DNA from: Shewanella sp. 10N.286.48.A6
GTDB taxonomy: Bacteria; Pseudomonadota; Gammaproteobacteria; Enterobacterales; Shewanellaceae
Direction of reading: 5' to 3'
DNA length: 64,000 nucleotides
NCBI RefSeq assembly: GCF_002873135.1
Contig: NZ_MCVI01000029.1
Coordinates: 90,017 to 154,016, forward strand
How positions within the stretch are numbered: position 1 is the first letter of the stretch; every line of letters begins with the position of its first letter. Shown here piece after piece: positions 45,152 through 54,761 of this stretch. The notes under the pieces were generated by a model. That model saw only the letters and a list, made by a program, of their open reading frames with translations, was not told where the DNA came from and ran no database searches. A program made the translations under genes and the position numbers.

Positions 45152-46135
45152 ATGACTCGTAGCACGTTATCACTGGCAGTGATGCTCTATCTCGCTAGCA
45201 GCGCCGCTTTTGCCGCTGACAGCACATTTCATCACGAAGCTGAAATTGGCTTTCTCGACACCAGTGAAAGCTCTGACGGTTTAGCTAGCGCTAAATATAG
45301 TTATTATTTTCAAGGGGTCAAGCAAAATGACGTCCCCTATGCTCTCGCCACATTCTTAAGCCAATCTTCTGTGGTTTCAGCCCGCTATGCAATGACAGAA
45401 CGCCAAGATCTGTATGAGCTTTCTGGCGAATATGTATTTGACTCAAAATTCTTTATTGGTGGCGCTTATTCTCGACTATCCACTGACAGGGCCTTTGTAC
45501 CGACCACGGATCTAGATGTCTACGAACTCAAAGCAGGTTATTATTTTAATCCACATGCTAAATTGACCTTGTCATACCTGACCCACTCACATTCTGAATC
45601 TACTTCAAACAATATTTACAGCTTTGACAAAAGTGAGGATTATGATGAACTTGCAGTTGAATATCAGCATTATTTACCGTTCGAAACCACATCAGGCCTG
45701 ATGTTAACCGCTACAGCCAGCTACTCTAAAGCTGATACTGAATACAACAATACATACGATACTATTTTTCATGATGGAACTAATGATCCAGTCGATGCCA
45801 CCACAGAAGCAACAGGTAATGGGACTGAAAAACAAACTAGCCTAGGGGTTAGTGCAGATTGGTATATAACCAATTCTTGGTCCGTTGGCGGCGGTTATCA
45901 GTATCTACATTATGACGATAAAAGTTCATACAATCATTTGATTAAAACCGCTGATGACACCCTTAATTACAATGATAGTTATAGTGATTCCGACAGCGCC
46001 AATATCTATACACTCAACACCAGCTACTTTTGGCATTTTTCTAAATATGTATCGGCTAGAGCCGCTATTGAGCAACGCTTTATCGATAGCGATTCAGATA
46101 CTAGCGTTGGCATCGCCATTAACGGTAGATTCTAA
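45152..46135 (+). CDS. Putative outer-membrane porin
   Basis: 327 residues with a signal peptide (cut after AFA, ~residue 22). The mature protein alternates hydrophobic and polar residues in many short strands, is rich in Tyr, Ser and Asp, and ends in Phe (INGRF), as outer-membrane beta-barrels do. It resembles Shewanella 'putative porin' proteins; the substrate is unknown. AAGGAAG precedes the ATG. A terminator follows. The repeated half sites upstream suggest regulated expression. Confidence 0.75.
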   Translation: MTRSTLSLAVMLYLASSAAFAADSTFHHEAEIGFLDTSESSDGLASAKYSYYFQGVKQNDVPYALATFLSQSSVVSARYAMTERQDLYELSGEYVFDSKFFIGGAYSRLSTDRAFVPTTDLDVYELKAGYYFNPHAKLTLSYLTHSHSESTSNNIYSFDKSEDYDELAVEYQHYLPFETTSGLMLTATASYSKADTEYNNTYDTIFHDGTNDPVDATTEATGNGTEKQTSLGVSADWYITNSWSVGGGYQYLHYDDKSSYNHLIKTADDTLNYNDSYSDSDSANIYTLNTSYFWHFSKYVSARAAIEQRFIDSDSDTSVGIAINGRF

Positions 46136-46176
46136 AATCAATTTTTAGCACTTATAAGAAATTTTTGCTACTCACA

Positions 46177-46212
46177 AAAAATGCCTAACGATAATGATCG
46201 TTAGGCATTTTT
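46177..46212. terminator. Bidirectional terminator between the porin and MFS genes
   Basis: A 16-bp perfect stem (AAAAATGCCTAACGAT and complement) with AATG loop. Confidence 0.93.
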
Positions 46213-46242
46213 ATTTAGCAGCTTAGCCGAGTCAAACTAGAC

Positions 46243-47445
46243 TTATGGGTGCACTTGCTCAACATGTAAATGATTCAAGCGTTTTGATGACATAATAATG
46301 AGTAGCACCAGTGACAAGCCGCCCATTAATATCGCTACCGCATAAGGTGCGGTGATATCGGTCATTTGAATTAACGCCGCCAATACTGATGCGCCGCTCA
46401 TTTGAATACAACCTAACATAGCTGCTGCCGTACCGGCGCGCTCACCAAAGGCTGATAATGCCATTGAAGTTGCTGGGCCGAGTAATATCGCAAAACCAAT
46501 ACATAGCAGCATCATAGGTAGCATAAAGCTAAAGCCTGCAGCTAAACCGGTTTCAGGTCCTACAAGTTGCATCACCACCTCAAGGACTGCCGCGATGAGC
46601 ATCAAGGTTAATGCCACCACCACACCTGGGCGATTACCAATGCGCTTAACTAACACTGGCGCAGCAAAACAAGCCGCAATATTGACTGCCGCATTGAGGC
46701 CAAATAAGCCACTAAATGCCAACTCACTGACCCCTAGATGGCCAATTAACCACATAGGCGAATATGATACGTAGGTGATGATAGATGCCATTGCTGCCAT
46801 ACAGGTTGCAGCATAAAACATGAAGTGTGGGTCGCTTAATACTGGCTTGTAACGCCCCCAGCGATAAAGCTTACCGCTAGTGTCTGTGCTTGCTGGGCGA
46901 GTTTCAGGGAATTTAAAAATAACGATAGCCAATACGATGATGGCGTACAGCGCCATAAAGATAAAGGTTGAACGCCAGCCAAACTGCAGGGCTAATAAGC
47001 CGCCCAATGTTGGTGCCAGTGCCGGAATAACGCAAATAGCGCCATTTAAATAACTGTACATTTTGACGCTTTCTTGACTGGTATAACAGTCTCGAACCGC
47101 ACTGAATACCACAATCGAAGTAGAACAAGCTGCCAAGCCTTGCAGAACACGTGCAAGTTGCAATACTTCAAACTCCACCGCCATCGCGCCAATTAGGCTG
47201 CTCACGCCATATAACACAATACCGAATAAGGCGATTGGCTTACGGCCAAAGCGATCGGCTAATGGGCCAATTAGGATTTGTCCCAGCCCCATGGCAAACA
47301 AAAACAACACTAATGTTGACTGAATTTGGCTACCACTTACCCCATACTCTAGCGCCATGGTTGGCATGGATGGTAAATATATATCGATGGCTAATGGGCT
47401 CAGTAGCACCATAAACATCAGTATTGGTAGCAGGTTACGTCTCAT
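46243..47445 (-). CDS. Bcr/CflA-family drug/solute exporter (MFS)
   Basis: 400 residues with 12 predicted transmembrane helices. The Bcr/CflA start (LSPLAIDIYLPSMPTMA), motif A (GPLADRFGRKPIALFGI) and motif C region (PALAPTLGG) are present. It is a proton-driven exporter; family members pump bicyclomycin, chloramphenicol, sulfonamides or cysteine. A divergent LysR gene 115 bp away probably controls it. The natural substrate cannot be told from sequence. Confidence 0.88.
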   Translation of the reverse strand: MRRNLLPILMFMVLLSPLAIDIYLPSMPTMALEYGVSGSQIQSTLVLFLFAMGLGQILIGPLADRFGRKPIALFGIVLYGVSSLIGAMAVEFEVLQLARVLQGLAACSTSIVVFSAVRDCYTSQESVKMYSYLNGAICVIPALAPTLGGLLALQFGWRSTFIFMALYAIIVLAIVIFKFPETRPASTDTSGKLYRWGRYKPVLSDPHFMFYAATCMAAMASIITYVSYSPMWLIGHLGVSELAFSGLFGLNAAVNIAACFAAPVLVKRIGNRPGVVVALTLMLIAAVLEVVMQLVGPETGLAAGFSFMLPMMLLCIGFAILLGPATSMALSAFGERAGTAAAMLGCIQMSGASVLAALIQMTDITAPYAVAILMGGLSLVLLIIMSSKRLNHLHVEQVHP

Positions 47446-47560
47446 TGAATTGGTCTCTTACATTTCATGGTAATGATTAATTGGGCGGCATTTTAGACTA
47501 CTCATGGTATGAATAGAAATGGTATTATTTCCTAAGTAAATTTCCCTTGAGGAATATCAC

Positions 47561-48538
47561 ATGAATATTGATAATCTCGCTAAAATAGACTTAAACCTGC
47601 TGGTCATTCTACAAGTCTTACTTGAAGAACAATCGGTCACTCGCGCCGCAAACCGCCTGCATTTAAGTCAGTCAGCGTTAAGCAAAAGCCTGAATCGACT
47701 GCGGGTAACGTTAGACGACCCGCTATTTCAGCGTACAGCTCATGGGTTAAAGCCCACTGCCCATGCGGTAAATCTTGCCCAACAATTACCTCAGCTACTG
47801 CAAAGTTTGCATCAAATAGTCCAACCACCAAGCTTTATTGCTGCCACTAGCCACCAGCATTTTTCATTTGCCATGGTCGAAAGCGCCTACGAAACCTTGC
47901 TACCATATTTTATCGGTACCATTTTAAGAGAAGCACCCAATGTAAAGTTAGACTCTTATGTGTGGACTGAAAAGTCGATGCAAGACTTACAATTGGGTCA
48001 AATCGACTTTGGCATAGCTGGCCGTGATACCCATCCTCAAGCTGATTTGAAAATAGAACAACTGCCTGATGGGATTAAATATCAGACTTTATTTAAAGAT
48101 AAGCAAGTGTGCTTAATTCGTCAGGGTCATCCGCTACTGGCACAAATGAATGCAGGTCACTGGAATAGAGAGTTGTACTTACAAATGGCCCACATACAAG
48201 TGCGCTGTGAAGGCAATGATTGGTGGGCGCTGGATTATCACCTTGCAGATCAAAACTCACATCGGCGTATCAGCGCCACCGTGCCAGACTTTTATGGCGC
48301 CGCCAGTATTTGCGCTCACAGCGACTTAATTATTACCTTACCATCTAGCTTTGCAAGGCATGCCGCACTACTTTATCCACTGGTTGAAATTCCGCTACCA
48401 TTTGAGTTTATGCCCATGGCCTATGTACTGCTATGGCATGAACGCAATAGCCAAGCACCGGGTCACCTTTGGTTGAGAAATATCATTTGTGGCAGTGTAG
48501 AAGAAGCGATAAAACAAACGGCTGTCACGCAGGTTTAA
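47561..48538 (+). CDS. LysR-family transcriptional regulator
   Basis: 325 residues. The N-terminal winged helix-turn-helix is typical (SVTRAANRLHLSQSALSKSL), beginning with the common NLAKIDLNLLVILQ lead. The C-terminal effector-binding domain is divergent. It is transcribed away from the Bcr/CflA gene and likely regulates it and itself from the shared interval. GAGGAAT precedes the ATG. Confidence 0.88.
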   Translation: MNIDNLAKIDLNLLVILQVLLEEQSVTRAANRLHLSQSALSKSLNRLRVTLDDPLFQRTAHGLKPTAHAVNLAQQLPQLLQSLHQIVQPPSFIAATSHQHFSFAMVESAYETLLPYFIGTILREAPNVKLDSYVWTEKSMQDLQLGQIDFGIAGRDTHPQADLKIEQLPDGIKYQTLFKDKQVCLIRQGHPLLAQMNAGHWNRELYLQMAHIQVRCEGNDWWALDYHLADQNSHRRISATVPDFYGAASICAHSDLIITLPSSFARHAALLYPLVEIPLPFEFMPMAYVLLWHERNSQAPGHLWLRNIICGSVEEAIKQTAVTQV

Positions 48539-48707
48539 TCGCCCAATACTGCAATATAAGCCAGCCCATTTTTCATAACACAATCACTGACGATAAAATT
48601 TGGCTCAAATTGCTGCCCAGATTGCCGCAAAAATGCACAAACATTAACCATGATTAACGTGACCTAGGCGCTGGGATCATCGATAGTCATGCTTCAAGTA
48701 TTAAATT

Positions 48708-48739
48708 CATCGTCATCCAGTGCTATTTTGATGACGATG
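48708..48739. repeat. Perfect 10-bp inverted repeat in the leader of a small membrane gene
   Basis: CATCGTCATC (48708-48717) and its exact complement (48730-48739) are separated by 12 bases and end 25 bases before the ATG at 48765. It could be an operator or a 5' hairpin. The rest of the 226-bp gap 48539-48764 shows nothing else. Confidence 0.6.
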
Positions 48740-48764
48740 TTCAAGGGTTATTTTAGGAGTAACA

Positions 48765-49109
48765 ATGAACTTTAACCAAATGTTTAATCAAACAAATTTA
48801 AAACAGCGCCTAGGGAATTTTCACCCACTATTATCATTGCTATTAGTGATTGGGATTTCGTTGACCTCGTTAGTGTTATTACCGTTTTTACTGATGTTTG
48901 CTCTAGTCAGCTTCATCGGATTGAACTTATTAGGGCGTAAATACCTAGCCCCTAGAATGCAGCCTATTTTCAGCCAGCAGTCTCAAGCAAATGAGTTTTA
49001 TCGTAGCAATCCCAACATGCAGCGAGAATCATCTATCTACAAATCAGAGATGTTCCGAAAAGCCAAACCCAGCAACACGGGTCGCACTTTCGAGCACAAT
49101 CCTGATTAA
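48765..49109 (+). CDS. Small membrane protein of unknown function
   Basis: 114 residues. One or two hydrophobic segments (~residues 22-58, LLSLLLVIGISLTSLVLLPF) are followed by a polar C-terminal tail rich in Asn, Ser and Lys. No family recognised. AGGAG lies 8 bases before the ATG, and a strong terminator follows, so it is a real single-gene unit. Confidence 0.65.
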   Translation: MNFNQMFNQTNLKQRLGNFHPLLSLLLVIGISLTSLVLLPFLLMFALVSFIGLNLLGRKYLAPRMQPIFSQQSQANEFYRSNPNMQRESSIYKSEMFRKAKPSNTGRTFEHNPD

Positions 49110-49139
49110 CAAGCTGCTTACCGTTTAGCTATACCAATG

Positions 49140-49165
49140 AAAACACCGCCAGCTGGCGGTGTTTT
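49140..49165. terminator. Bidirectional terminator after the small membrane gene
   Basis: Perfect palindrome AAAACACCGCC-AGCT-GGCGGTGTTTT; serves convergent genes on both sides. Confidence 0.88.
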
Positions 49166-49188
49166 GGTATCTGGGATGTATGAAACGA

Positions 49189-50592
49189 TTAAGCCAAAAT
49201 ATGCTGCGCATATTGCAATGACTTTAACTCTTGTTCACTGGGCTTAAGCCCAATCACATTATCAATTTGAATTTGCAGCGACAACCAAATGGGGTCAATA
49301 ATTTCAGCTTGTTGTTCATTCGCATGCTGTTTTGCCAGCTTTAACAAGGATGCCGATTCCACCACATCAATGCGGCCTAACATGCCATCGGCCAAAGCGA
49401 CACTCAGTTCAATCATAGCAGGGACACTGCGGCCATAATTGATCACATCACGTAAGTAGCGCTCGGCTAAACAGCCATCGCTACCCAAACCAGCATCGTC
49501 ATTTAACATGTGCTGCGCGCGGGCAAACATGGCATCAAGCTGACCTTGCTCAGCCGCTTCTGCCAACCAATGCTCACTGGTATTAGCATCAGCCTCACAG
49601 CCTTCACCATTATGGAGCATTAAGGCTAAATGGTATTGCGCATGAGGATAACCTGTCTGGGCGGCTTTACTAATCCACTCAAATGCATCGGTTAACTGTT
49701 GCTGCTGATAATACAGTACCCCCAAATTCGACATCGCTTCTGCATTTTCTGCCACGGCGGCCTGTTCAAGCCAATTCGCGGCTAATGCCATATCCTGCGG
49801 AAACTGCTTAGAGCCCACTAAATAGAAATAACCCAATAAGGCTTTAGCTTCAATCACACCTGCTTGTGCTGCTTGCTCAATGGCTTGCTCGCCTTTTAGC
49901 GCGTCTTTATGACCACTGTAACCATGCAGTAGCGCCACACCGTGTTCAAATAAACCTTGATGATGCGCCGTTGCCGCAAGCTCAAACCAGTAAGCCGCCT
50001 GTTTAAAGGTGCTGATTGACTCGGCCTGTTCAAGTTCAGGTTGCTGCAGCGACTGCTCCTGCTCTTGCTGCATTAATGCTTTTGACTTGAGCGACATCCC
50101 CACCAGATATTGCGCTTGGGGATCATTATGCATGACAGCTTGATAACACAACTCTCGCCCAGCAAAAGAATCAAAAGCTTCAAATTTATATGCTGGCGCA
50201 GCTTTTTGGTGGACTTTCGGATATAGCAGCTCAATTAACCCTAAGCTATTTTTAATGGTTTTTTCAGCGAGCGTAACCAATTGCTCTTGGGTTAGATGGT
50301 ATTTCTCAGGATGAGCGCCACGATTACCGTCACTACGAAGTTTATGTAGCGCGCGCGTCATAGGCACATCAATCAAGCGCATGCGATTTAACTGCTCGAT
50401 GCGATCATATAAATTGGGGCTAGTGAATTTTAGCGACTGCTTAGCCGCGATTAACGCAGTAACTTGATGGGTAAAACTTCTGACAAACACCAAAGCCTGG
50501 GTGGGAATATCTCGCACATAGCTCTTGGCTTTAGTGTAATCTTCAACAATGTCAGGAGAGAAGCTGCCTATCAGCTCAATATCATTTAACAC
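49189..50592 (-). CDS. DUF4145 / Sel1-repeat protein
   Basis: About 467 residues. The N-terminal ~110 residues resemble DUF4145 (RDIPTQALVFVRSFTHQVTA, then LHKLRSDGNRGAHPEKY). Residues ~150-430 hold five to six Sel1-like repeats (e.g. AMSNLGVLYYQQQQLTDAFE and AQYHLALMLHNGEGCEAD), which form an alpha-solenoid for protein binding. No signal peptide. The start is taken as GTG at 50592, nine bases after GAGG; a TTG at 50601 abuts the ribosome site. It follows the YciC-like gene by ~35 bp. Confidence 0.75.
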   Translation of the reverse strand: MLNDIELIGSFSPDIVEDYTKAKSYVRDIPTQALVFVRSFTHQVTALIAAKQSLKFTSPNLYDRIEQLNRMRLIDVPMTRALHKLRSDGNRGAHPEKYHLTQEQLVTLAEKTIKNSLGLIELLYPKVHQKAAPAYKFEAFDSFAGRELCYQAVMHNDPQAQYLVGMSLKSKALMQQEQEQSLQQPELEQAESISTFKQAAYWFELAATAHHQGLFEHGVALLHGYSGHKDALKGEQAIEQAAQAGVIEAKALLGYFYLVGSKQFPQDMALAANWLEQAAVAENAEAMSNLGVLYYQQQQLTDAFEWISKAAQTGYPHAQYHLALMLHNGEGCEADANTSEHWLAEAAEQGQLDAMFARAQHMLNDDAGLGSDGCLAERYLRDVINYGRSVPAMIELSVALADGMLGRIDVVESASLLKLAKQHANEQQAEIIDPIWLSLQIQIDNVIGLKPSEQELKSLQYAQHILA

Positions 50593-50627
50593 TTCGGGCA
50601 ACTCCTCAAGGCTATCAACTCACTTAA

Positions 50628-51371
50628 TTAGATTTCTGTATGATCGCTGTTGGTATCATCTTCGCTAACATCAGTGCTGCGATTAACCATATACAATCTG
50701 AATAAAGCCACGTTTACAAACAGGCCTAAGAATGCGAATACAGTGTCGATGATCACCTGTAGTGGAAAACCGCCAAATTCAGCGAGAGATAATACCGTAC
50801 CGCCCACTAATGACAATGGAATATACATCATCAAAATAGCCATTGTTTTCAGCACAATAGGAGATGAAAACTTAAAGCTGTTCTTAATGGCTTCTAGTGG
50901 CGTTAGGCGCTCTACAATCACCATAAAGTTTACGTAAGCTAAACGGGCAAATAAATAGAAGCTTATCGCCAAACCTACAACCCAAAACGGCCCAAACACA
51001 GCAAACAGCATTACCGGCGCTAAAATCGCTAAACCAGAAAACACCCCAGCTAATAATAGCGGCGGCACGAAAGTGAAGCTGTTTTTCAATATCATCCCAG
51101 GGGTCACTTCATGACCACGAGATCGCACCTCTAGGTACAAGGTTAGCGCCGAAATCAACAGTGAAAAAATCAGCAATAACGCCATCATCGCAGCGCCATG
51201 CATTGCACCAAATTGTGGTACTTCTACTTCTGCTTGGGCTGCCAGTTCACTGCCTAACCATAATTGGATCACGACTTGGAGTAGCAGCAACGGTACTGTT
51301 AATGATGCTAATTGTACAATGTGGTTACGAAAGAAATTATATGCTTCAGTCAAAATTGCAGACAATGACAT
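50628..51371 (-). CDS. YciC-like inner-membrane protein
   Basis: 247 residues with about six hydrophobic helices. The opening ILTEAYNFFRNHIVQL and the closing NVALFRLYMVNR resemble E. coli YciC (UPF0259), whose function is unknown. The ATG at 51371 is chosen with GGAAC upstream; a longer TTG start is possible. The acidic C-terminal tail (EDDTNSDHTEI) is not part of the family core. It probably shares a transcript with the Sel1 gene. Confidence 0.65.
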   Translation of the reverse strand: MSLSAILTEAYNFFRNHIVQLASLTVPLLLLQVVIQLWLGSELAAQAEVEVPQFGAMHGAAMMALLLIFSLLISALTLYLEVRSRGHEVTPGMILKNSFTFVPPLLLAGVFSGLAILAPVMLFAVFGPFWVVGLAISFYLFARLAYVNFMVIVERLTPLEAIKNSFKFSSPIVLKTMAILMMYIPLSLVGGTVLSLAEFGGFPLQVIIDTVFAFLGLFVNVALFRLYMVNRSTDVSEDDTNSDHTEI

Positions 51372-51551
51372 GGGGGTTCCAATAATCAAAAAAAGATAAA
51401 TATACTGCTAAGGATACCGAAAAAAGCAGTTTTTTGCACAATTGATATCGTCATTAGACTGAAGTTCCCTAAATCAATTGTCACAATTTTGTTAATAGCG
51501 TTACAATGTTAACCAAAGTATCCAATTATTATTACCTACAGGACGGCCACA

Positions 51552-52091
51552 ATGAAAATGACTCCCGCAGTAAGCCTTTTATTAACCGCATTTGCAGTCA
51601 CCACACCCGCTCAAGCTGGATGGTTAGATAACATTTTTGGTAGTGATGAAGAAAAAGTTGAAACCGTCGCCGCTACTGAAGCGGTTGCTGATGCACAATC
51701 AACTGATTTAGTTGGTAATGTCATGTCACAGCTGGGGTTAAACCAGCAGCAAGCTGAAGGTGGTTTAGGGGCATTGCTAAGCTTAGCGCAATCTAACTTG
51801 GGCGATTCAGACTTTAGCCAAATTTCAGATAGCATTCCCGGTACTGATGCGCTATTGGCAGCAGTGCCAGCACTATCTTCAGATTCAGGTATGACAGGGT
51901 TATTGTCTCAAGCTGGTGATATTGGTAAGTCACTTGAAGGCGCGAGCATGGTATATGACACCTTTGAAGCACTTGGAATTAAAAAAGAATACGTGGCGCC
52001 TATGGTCGATATTGCCAAGTCTTATCTAGAAAGCAACGGCTCTGAAGGCACAGTTGATATGTTGATGAAAGGCCTTGGTTCAATCATGTAA
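51552..52091 (+). CDS. DUF2780 secreted protein
   Basis: 179 residues with a signal peptide (cut after AQA, ~residue 22). The mature part begins GWLDNIFGSDEEK and contains the DUF2780 pattern LVGNVMSQLGLNQQQAEGGL and GTDALLAAVPALS. It is Gly/Ala/Ser-rich and acidic. Function is unknown. ACAGGAC lies before the ATG. A hairpin follows the gene. Confidence 0.8.
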   Translation: MKMTPAVSLLLTAFAVTTPAQAGWLDNIFGSDEEKVETVAATEAVADAQSTDLVGNVMSQLGLNQQQAEGGLGALLSLAQSNLGDSDFSQISDSIPGTDALLAAVPALSSDSGMTGLLSQAGDIGKSLEGASMVYDTFEALGIKKEYVAPMVDIAKSYLESNGSEGTVDMLMKGLGSIM

Positions 52092-52126
52092 CATTTGCGG
52101 TATCGTTAATGGATTAATTTTAATTA

Positions 52127-52151
52127 ATGCCGAGCCATTCGCTCGGCATTA
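52127..52151 (+). terminator. Probable terminator of the DUF2780 gene
   Basis: 10-bp stem AATGCCGAGC / GCTCGGCATT with 5-base loop; the following T run is interrupted. Confidence 0.7.
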
Positions 52152-52224
52152 TTGTCTCTGTTAAGCTAAAGTCATCACATAGGCTGACACAGCTGCATAC
52201 ATCGTTTTGTTTATTGGAGGCAAT

Positions 52225-52674
52225 ATGATTGCTAAATTAAAACAGTTCTTACAATCCCATACCCAAGCGACCACCCCAGAAGATCAAGCGCGTCAGCTTA
52301 ATCTCGCTGCTGCCAGTTTATTACTTGAAGTCATGTACGCAGATGAAACCCTTGATGAGCAAGAGGTGGCCATGTTGCCAGCTATGCTCACTAAGAATCT
52401 CGGTTTGACTCTGCAAGCCGCTGATGAGCTCATCGCTGAAGCCAAATTGATTCAAGGCAATGCCACCTCATTGTACGAGTTTACCGCTGAAATAAACGCC
52501 CAATGCTCCATCGCCCAAAAACAGAAACTGTTACTGGGGATGTGGAAGCTTGCCTACTCCGACGGCAAACTGTGCCGCAATGAAGATCAAATCATTCGCC
52601 GCACCGCAGATTTGCTGCATTTAAAGCACAGTGAAGTTATTCAAATGCGTAATATCGCCATGGAGCAACGTTAA
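52225..52674 (+). CDS. TerB-like protein
   Basis: 149 residues, all-helical, cytoplasmic. It has the TerB-type pattern AAASLLLEVMYADETLDEQE in the first half and LLGMWKLAYSDGKLCRNEDQ in the second, each with a D-x-(x)-D/E acidic loop that may bind metal. The ATG at 52225 has GGAGG upstream. There are no tellurite-resistance neighbours; the function of lone TerB proteins is unclear. Confidence 0.8.
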   Translation: MIAKLKQFLQSHTQATTPEDQARQLNLAAASLLLEVMYADETLDEQEVAMLPAMLTKNLGLTLQAADELIAEAKLIQGNATSLYEFTAEINAQCSIAQKQKLLLGMWKLAYSDGKLCRNEDQIIRRTADLLHLKHSEVIQMRNIAMEQR

Positions 52675-52732
52675 GGGCTCTTTGAGGGCCTAACTCGCGT
52701 CGAGGTAGCCTCACAAAATTAAGCTCTTATAG

Positions 52733-54007
52733 CTAATCACTTATTAGCGCCTTACGAGTTAAATGATTTTTCTGCCAATAGATGAAGGGCGCAACGGTCA
52801 GCACTAAGATGCACGAATACCACATATTCTCAGCGAGTGCGTAGCCCACTCCAATACAAAATACACAGCCCGCCACCACCAAAGGTAAGTAAGCTTTACT
52901 GAGTAACTTTGCCGCTGACAACATGGTTAATAAATAGATAATCACAAACACCCCATTACTCCAGGCAATCAGATCTTCAAGTTTCTGCTCAGTGATAAAT
53001 GTCAGTACAATAACCATCACCATAGTCACTAAAATGGTCACCAATGCCCGCAAAGGTACGCCGTATGAGTTCAATTTTTCAAAATACTTGGGCAATATTC
53101 CTTGCTGGCTAAAACTCCAAAGTAGCCGCGCTGCACTGGCACAATATACATTTACCGTTGCCAAGCCACTTGCTATGCCTAATACACCGATAACTTGCGC
53201 CCCAATGGCAGGCACACCCAAACCGCTCAATAGCTGATTAAAAGCATGCACCATTGCAAGGCCCTCAGCTTCAGCTGGCACAATTAATAACAACAAGGTG
53301 CACACCAGATAAATAATCCCCACCAACACAGTGCCTAACATCATTGCTGGTAACATATCTTTTTTCGGGTCGCGAAAGTCATTGGCTAAATGGGTCATGG
53401 CTTCTATGCCTAAAAAGCTCCAAAAACCGATGCCCATGGCTAACATCACGCTCGCCGCTTCTGGTTTAGCGACTGCAGAGAGCGAGGTTAATTGCCCAAG
53501 GTTGGCGCCGCTGCTGCCAAATAGCACAGTCACTACAGCCACAATGGCCAGTGTTAGCCCAAACTGTAATTTGGCAGACACTTGAATGCCGCGATAATTA
53601 AGCAGCAATAACACAGCAACAATGGCGATTTCGGCGGCCAATTGCCCCCAACCTGTTATAGCAACCAGCGCATCCATAAATTGAAAGGTCATTAAAATGG
53701 CTGCGGGGGCGCCAATGGGGATCACTAATAAAAAAATCAGCCCTATGGTGCGCCCTGCTGTGATACCAAAGGCTTTTTCAATAAAATAAGCTGGCCCTGC
53801 GGCATGGGGGAAGCGACTTGCCAGCAAGCCAAATACCACTGCCACCGGCAATATGGCGACTGTGAGTATAATCCACGCCAGTAAAGCGCCACTCCCAGCC
53901 ACCTCTATGGTCATCTGTGGCAATATAAATACCCCAGTGCCTAGCAAAGTGGTGGCCATCAGTCCTGCGCCTTGCCAGCGCCCTATGCTTGCTGTAATTT
54001 GATTCAT
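52733..54007 (-). CDS. APC-family amino acid exporter (YjeH-like)
   Basis: 424 residues with ~12 transmembrane helices. The opening GRWQGAGLMATTLLGTGVFI and the FGLLASRFPHAAGPAYFIEK segment resemble E. coli YjeH, which exports methionine and branched-chain amino acids. A divergent Lrp/AsnC-type regulator 140 bp away fits an amino-acid-controlled exporter. Substrate is inferred only from the family. Confidence 0.82.
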   Translation of the reverse strand: MNQITASIGRWQGAGLMATTLLGTGVFILPQMTIEVAGSGALLAWIILTVAILPVAVVFGLLASRFPHAAGPAYFIEKAFGITAGRTIGLIFLLVIPIGAPAAILMTFQFMDALVAITGWGQLAAEIAIVAVLLLLNYRGIQVSAKLQFGLTLAIVAVVTVLFGSSGANLGQLTSLSAVAKPEAASVMLAMGIGFWSFLGIEAMTHLANDFRDPKKDMLPAMMLGTVLVGIIYLVCTLLLLIVPAEAEGLAMVHAFNQLLSGLGVPAIGAQVIGVLGIASGLATVNVYCASAARLLWSFSQQGILPKYFEKLNSYGVPLRALVTILVTMVMVIVLTFITEQKLEDLIAWSNGVFVIIYLLTMLSAAKLLSKAYLPLVVAGCVFCIGVGYALAENMWYSCILVLTVAPFIYWQKNHLTRKALISD

Positions 54008-54147
54008 TGTCTTTATCTATAGTGATATTTAGTAAGAGTATAAGCTGATAGCGCTTGTCAAACTGCAGCATATCACCTGCAAGATCACCGAACAAACCGA
54101 CAAAATGACGGCATTTAGCTCAATAACCAACATAATGAGGGTTAGCC

Positions 54148-54582
54148 TTGGACAAGTTCGATCAATTAATCATTAACGCATTACGCCTTAATGCCCGCCA
54201 AAGCATTTCAAATATTGCTGAGCAAGTGAGTTTATCTCGCAGCGCAGTCACTGAACGCATCAAAAAGCTAGAACAAACCGGCGTGATCCGTGGTTATCAA
54301 GTGCTATTGAGCGAGTCACAAAAAGAAGGCGTTTCAGCGTATTTCGAAATCCAGCATGAACGCGCTAATTGCGCTGATGTAGTCCATGTTTTTCACGCGA
54401 TTCCTGAAGTGATCACGTGCCAAGGCATTACCGGCGAAATGGATTTATTAGTGTATGTGAATGCCCCATCAATGAAGCGCTTACATCAAATTCGGGAATA
54501 CATTGATGCCCAAGCCGATATCGTTAAAATCAAAACCCACGTGGTGATGAGTGAATGGATTAATAACCAGCCCAGTAATTAG
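54148..54582 (+). CDS. Lrp/AsnC-family transcriptional regulator
   Basis: 144 residues. N-terminal helix-turn-helix (SISNIAEQVSLSRSAVTERI) and a C-terminal RAM ligand-binding domain (VITCQGITGEMDLLVYVNAP). The start is TTG at 54148, with GAGG eight bases upstream. It is transcribed away from the YjeH-like exporter and probably controls it in response to an amino acid. Confidence 0.88.
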   Translation: MDKFDQLIINALRLNARQSISNIAEQVSLSRSAVTERIKKLEQTGVIRGYQVLLSESQKEGVSAYFEIQHERANCADVVHVFHAIPEVITCQGITGEMDLLVYVNAPSMKRLHQIREYIDAQADIVKIKTHVVMSEWINNQPSN

Positions 54583-54761
54583 GCTATTAGGTTAAATCAA
54601 AGTCGCTAGCTTGAATTGTAGCAATTTATCTGTTCCCCTTTACTGGCGCTATTTTTAGCTTATCAAGCTAGCTTTTTATAATTTTCCAACCGAAATCTTA
54701 GATATAGCAGCTTGATAGCGTTACACTTCTTAGTAACTGGTTTTCTATTAGGTTTATCAAC

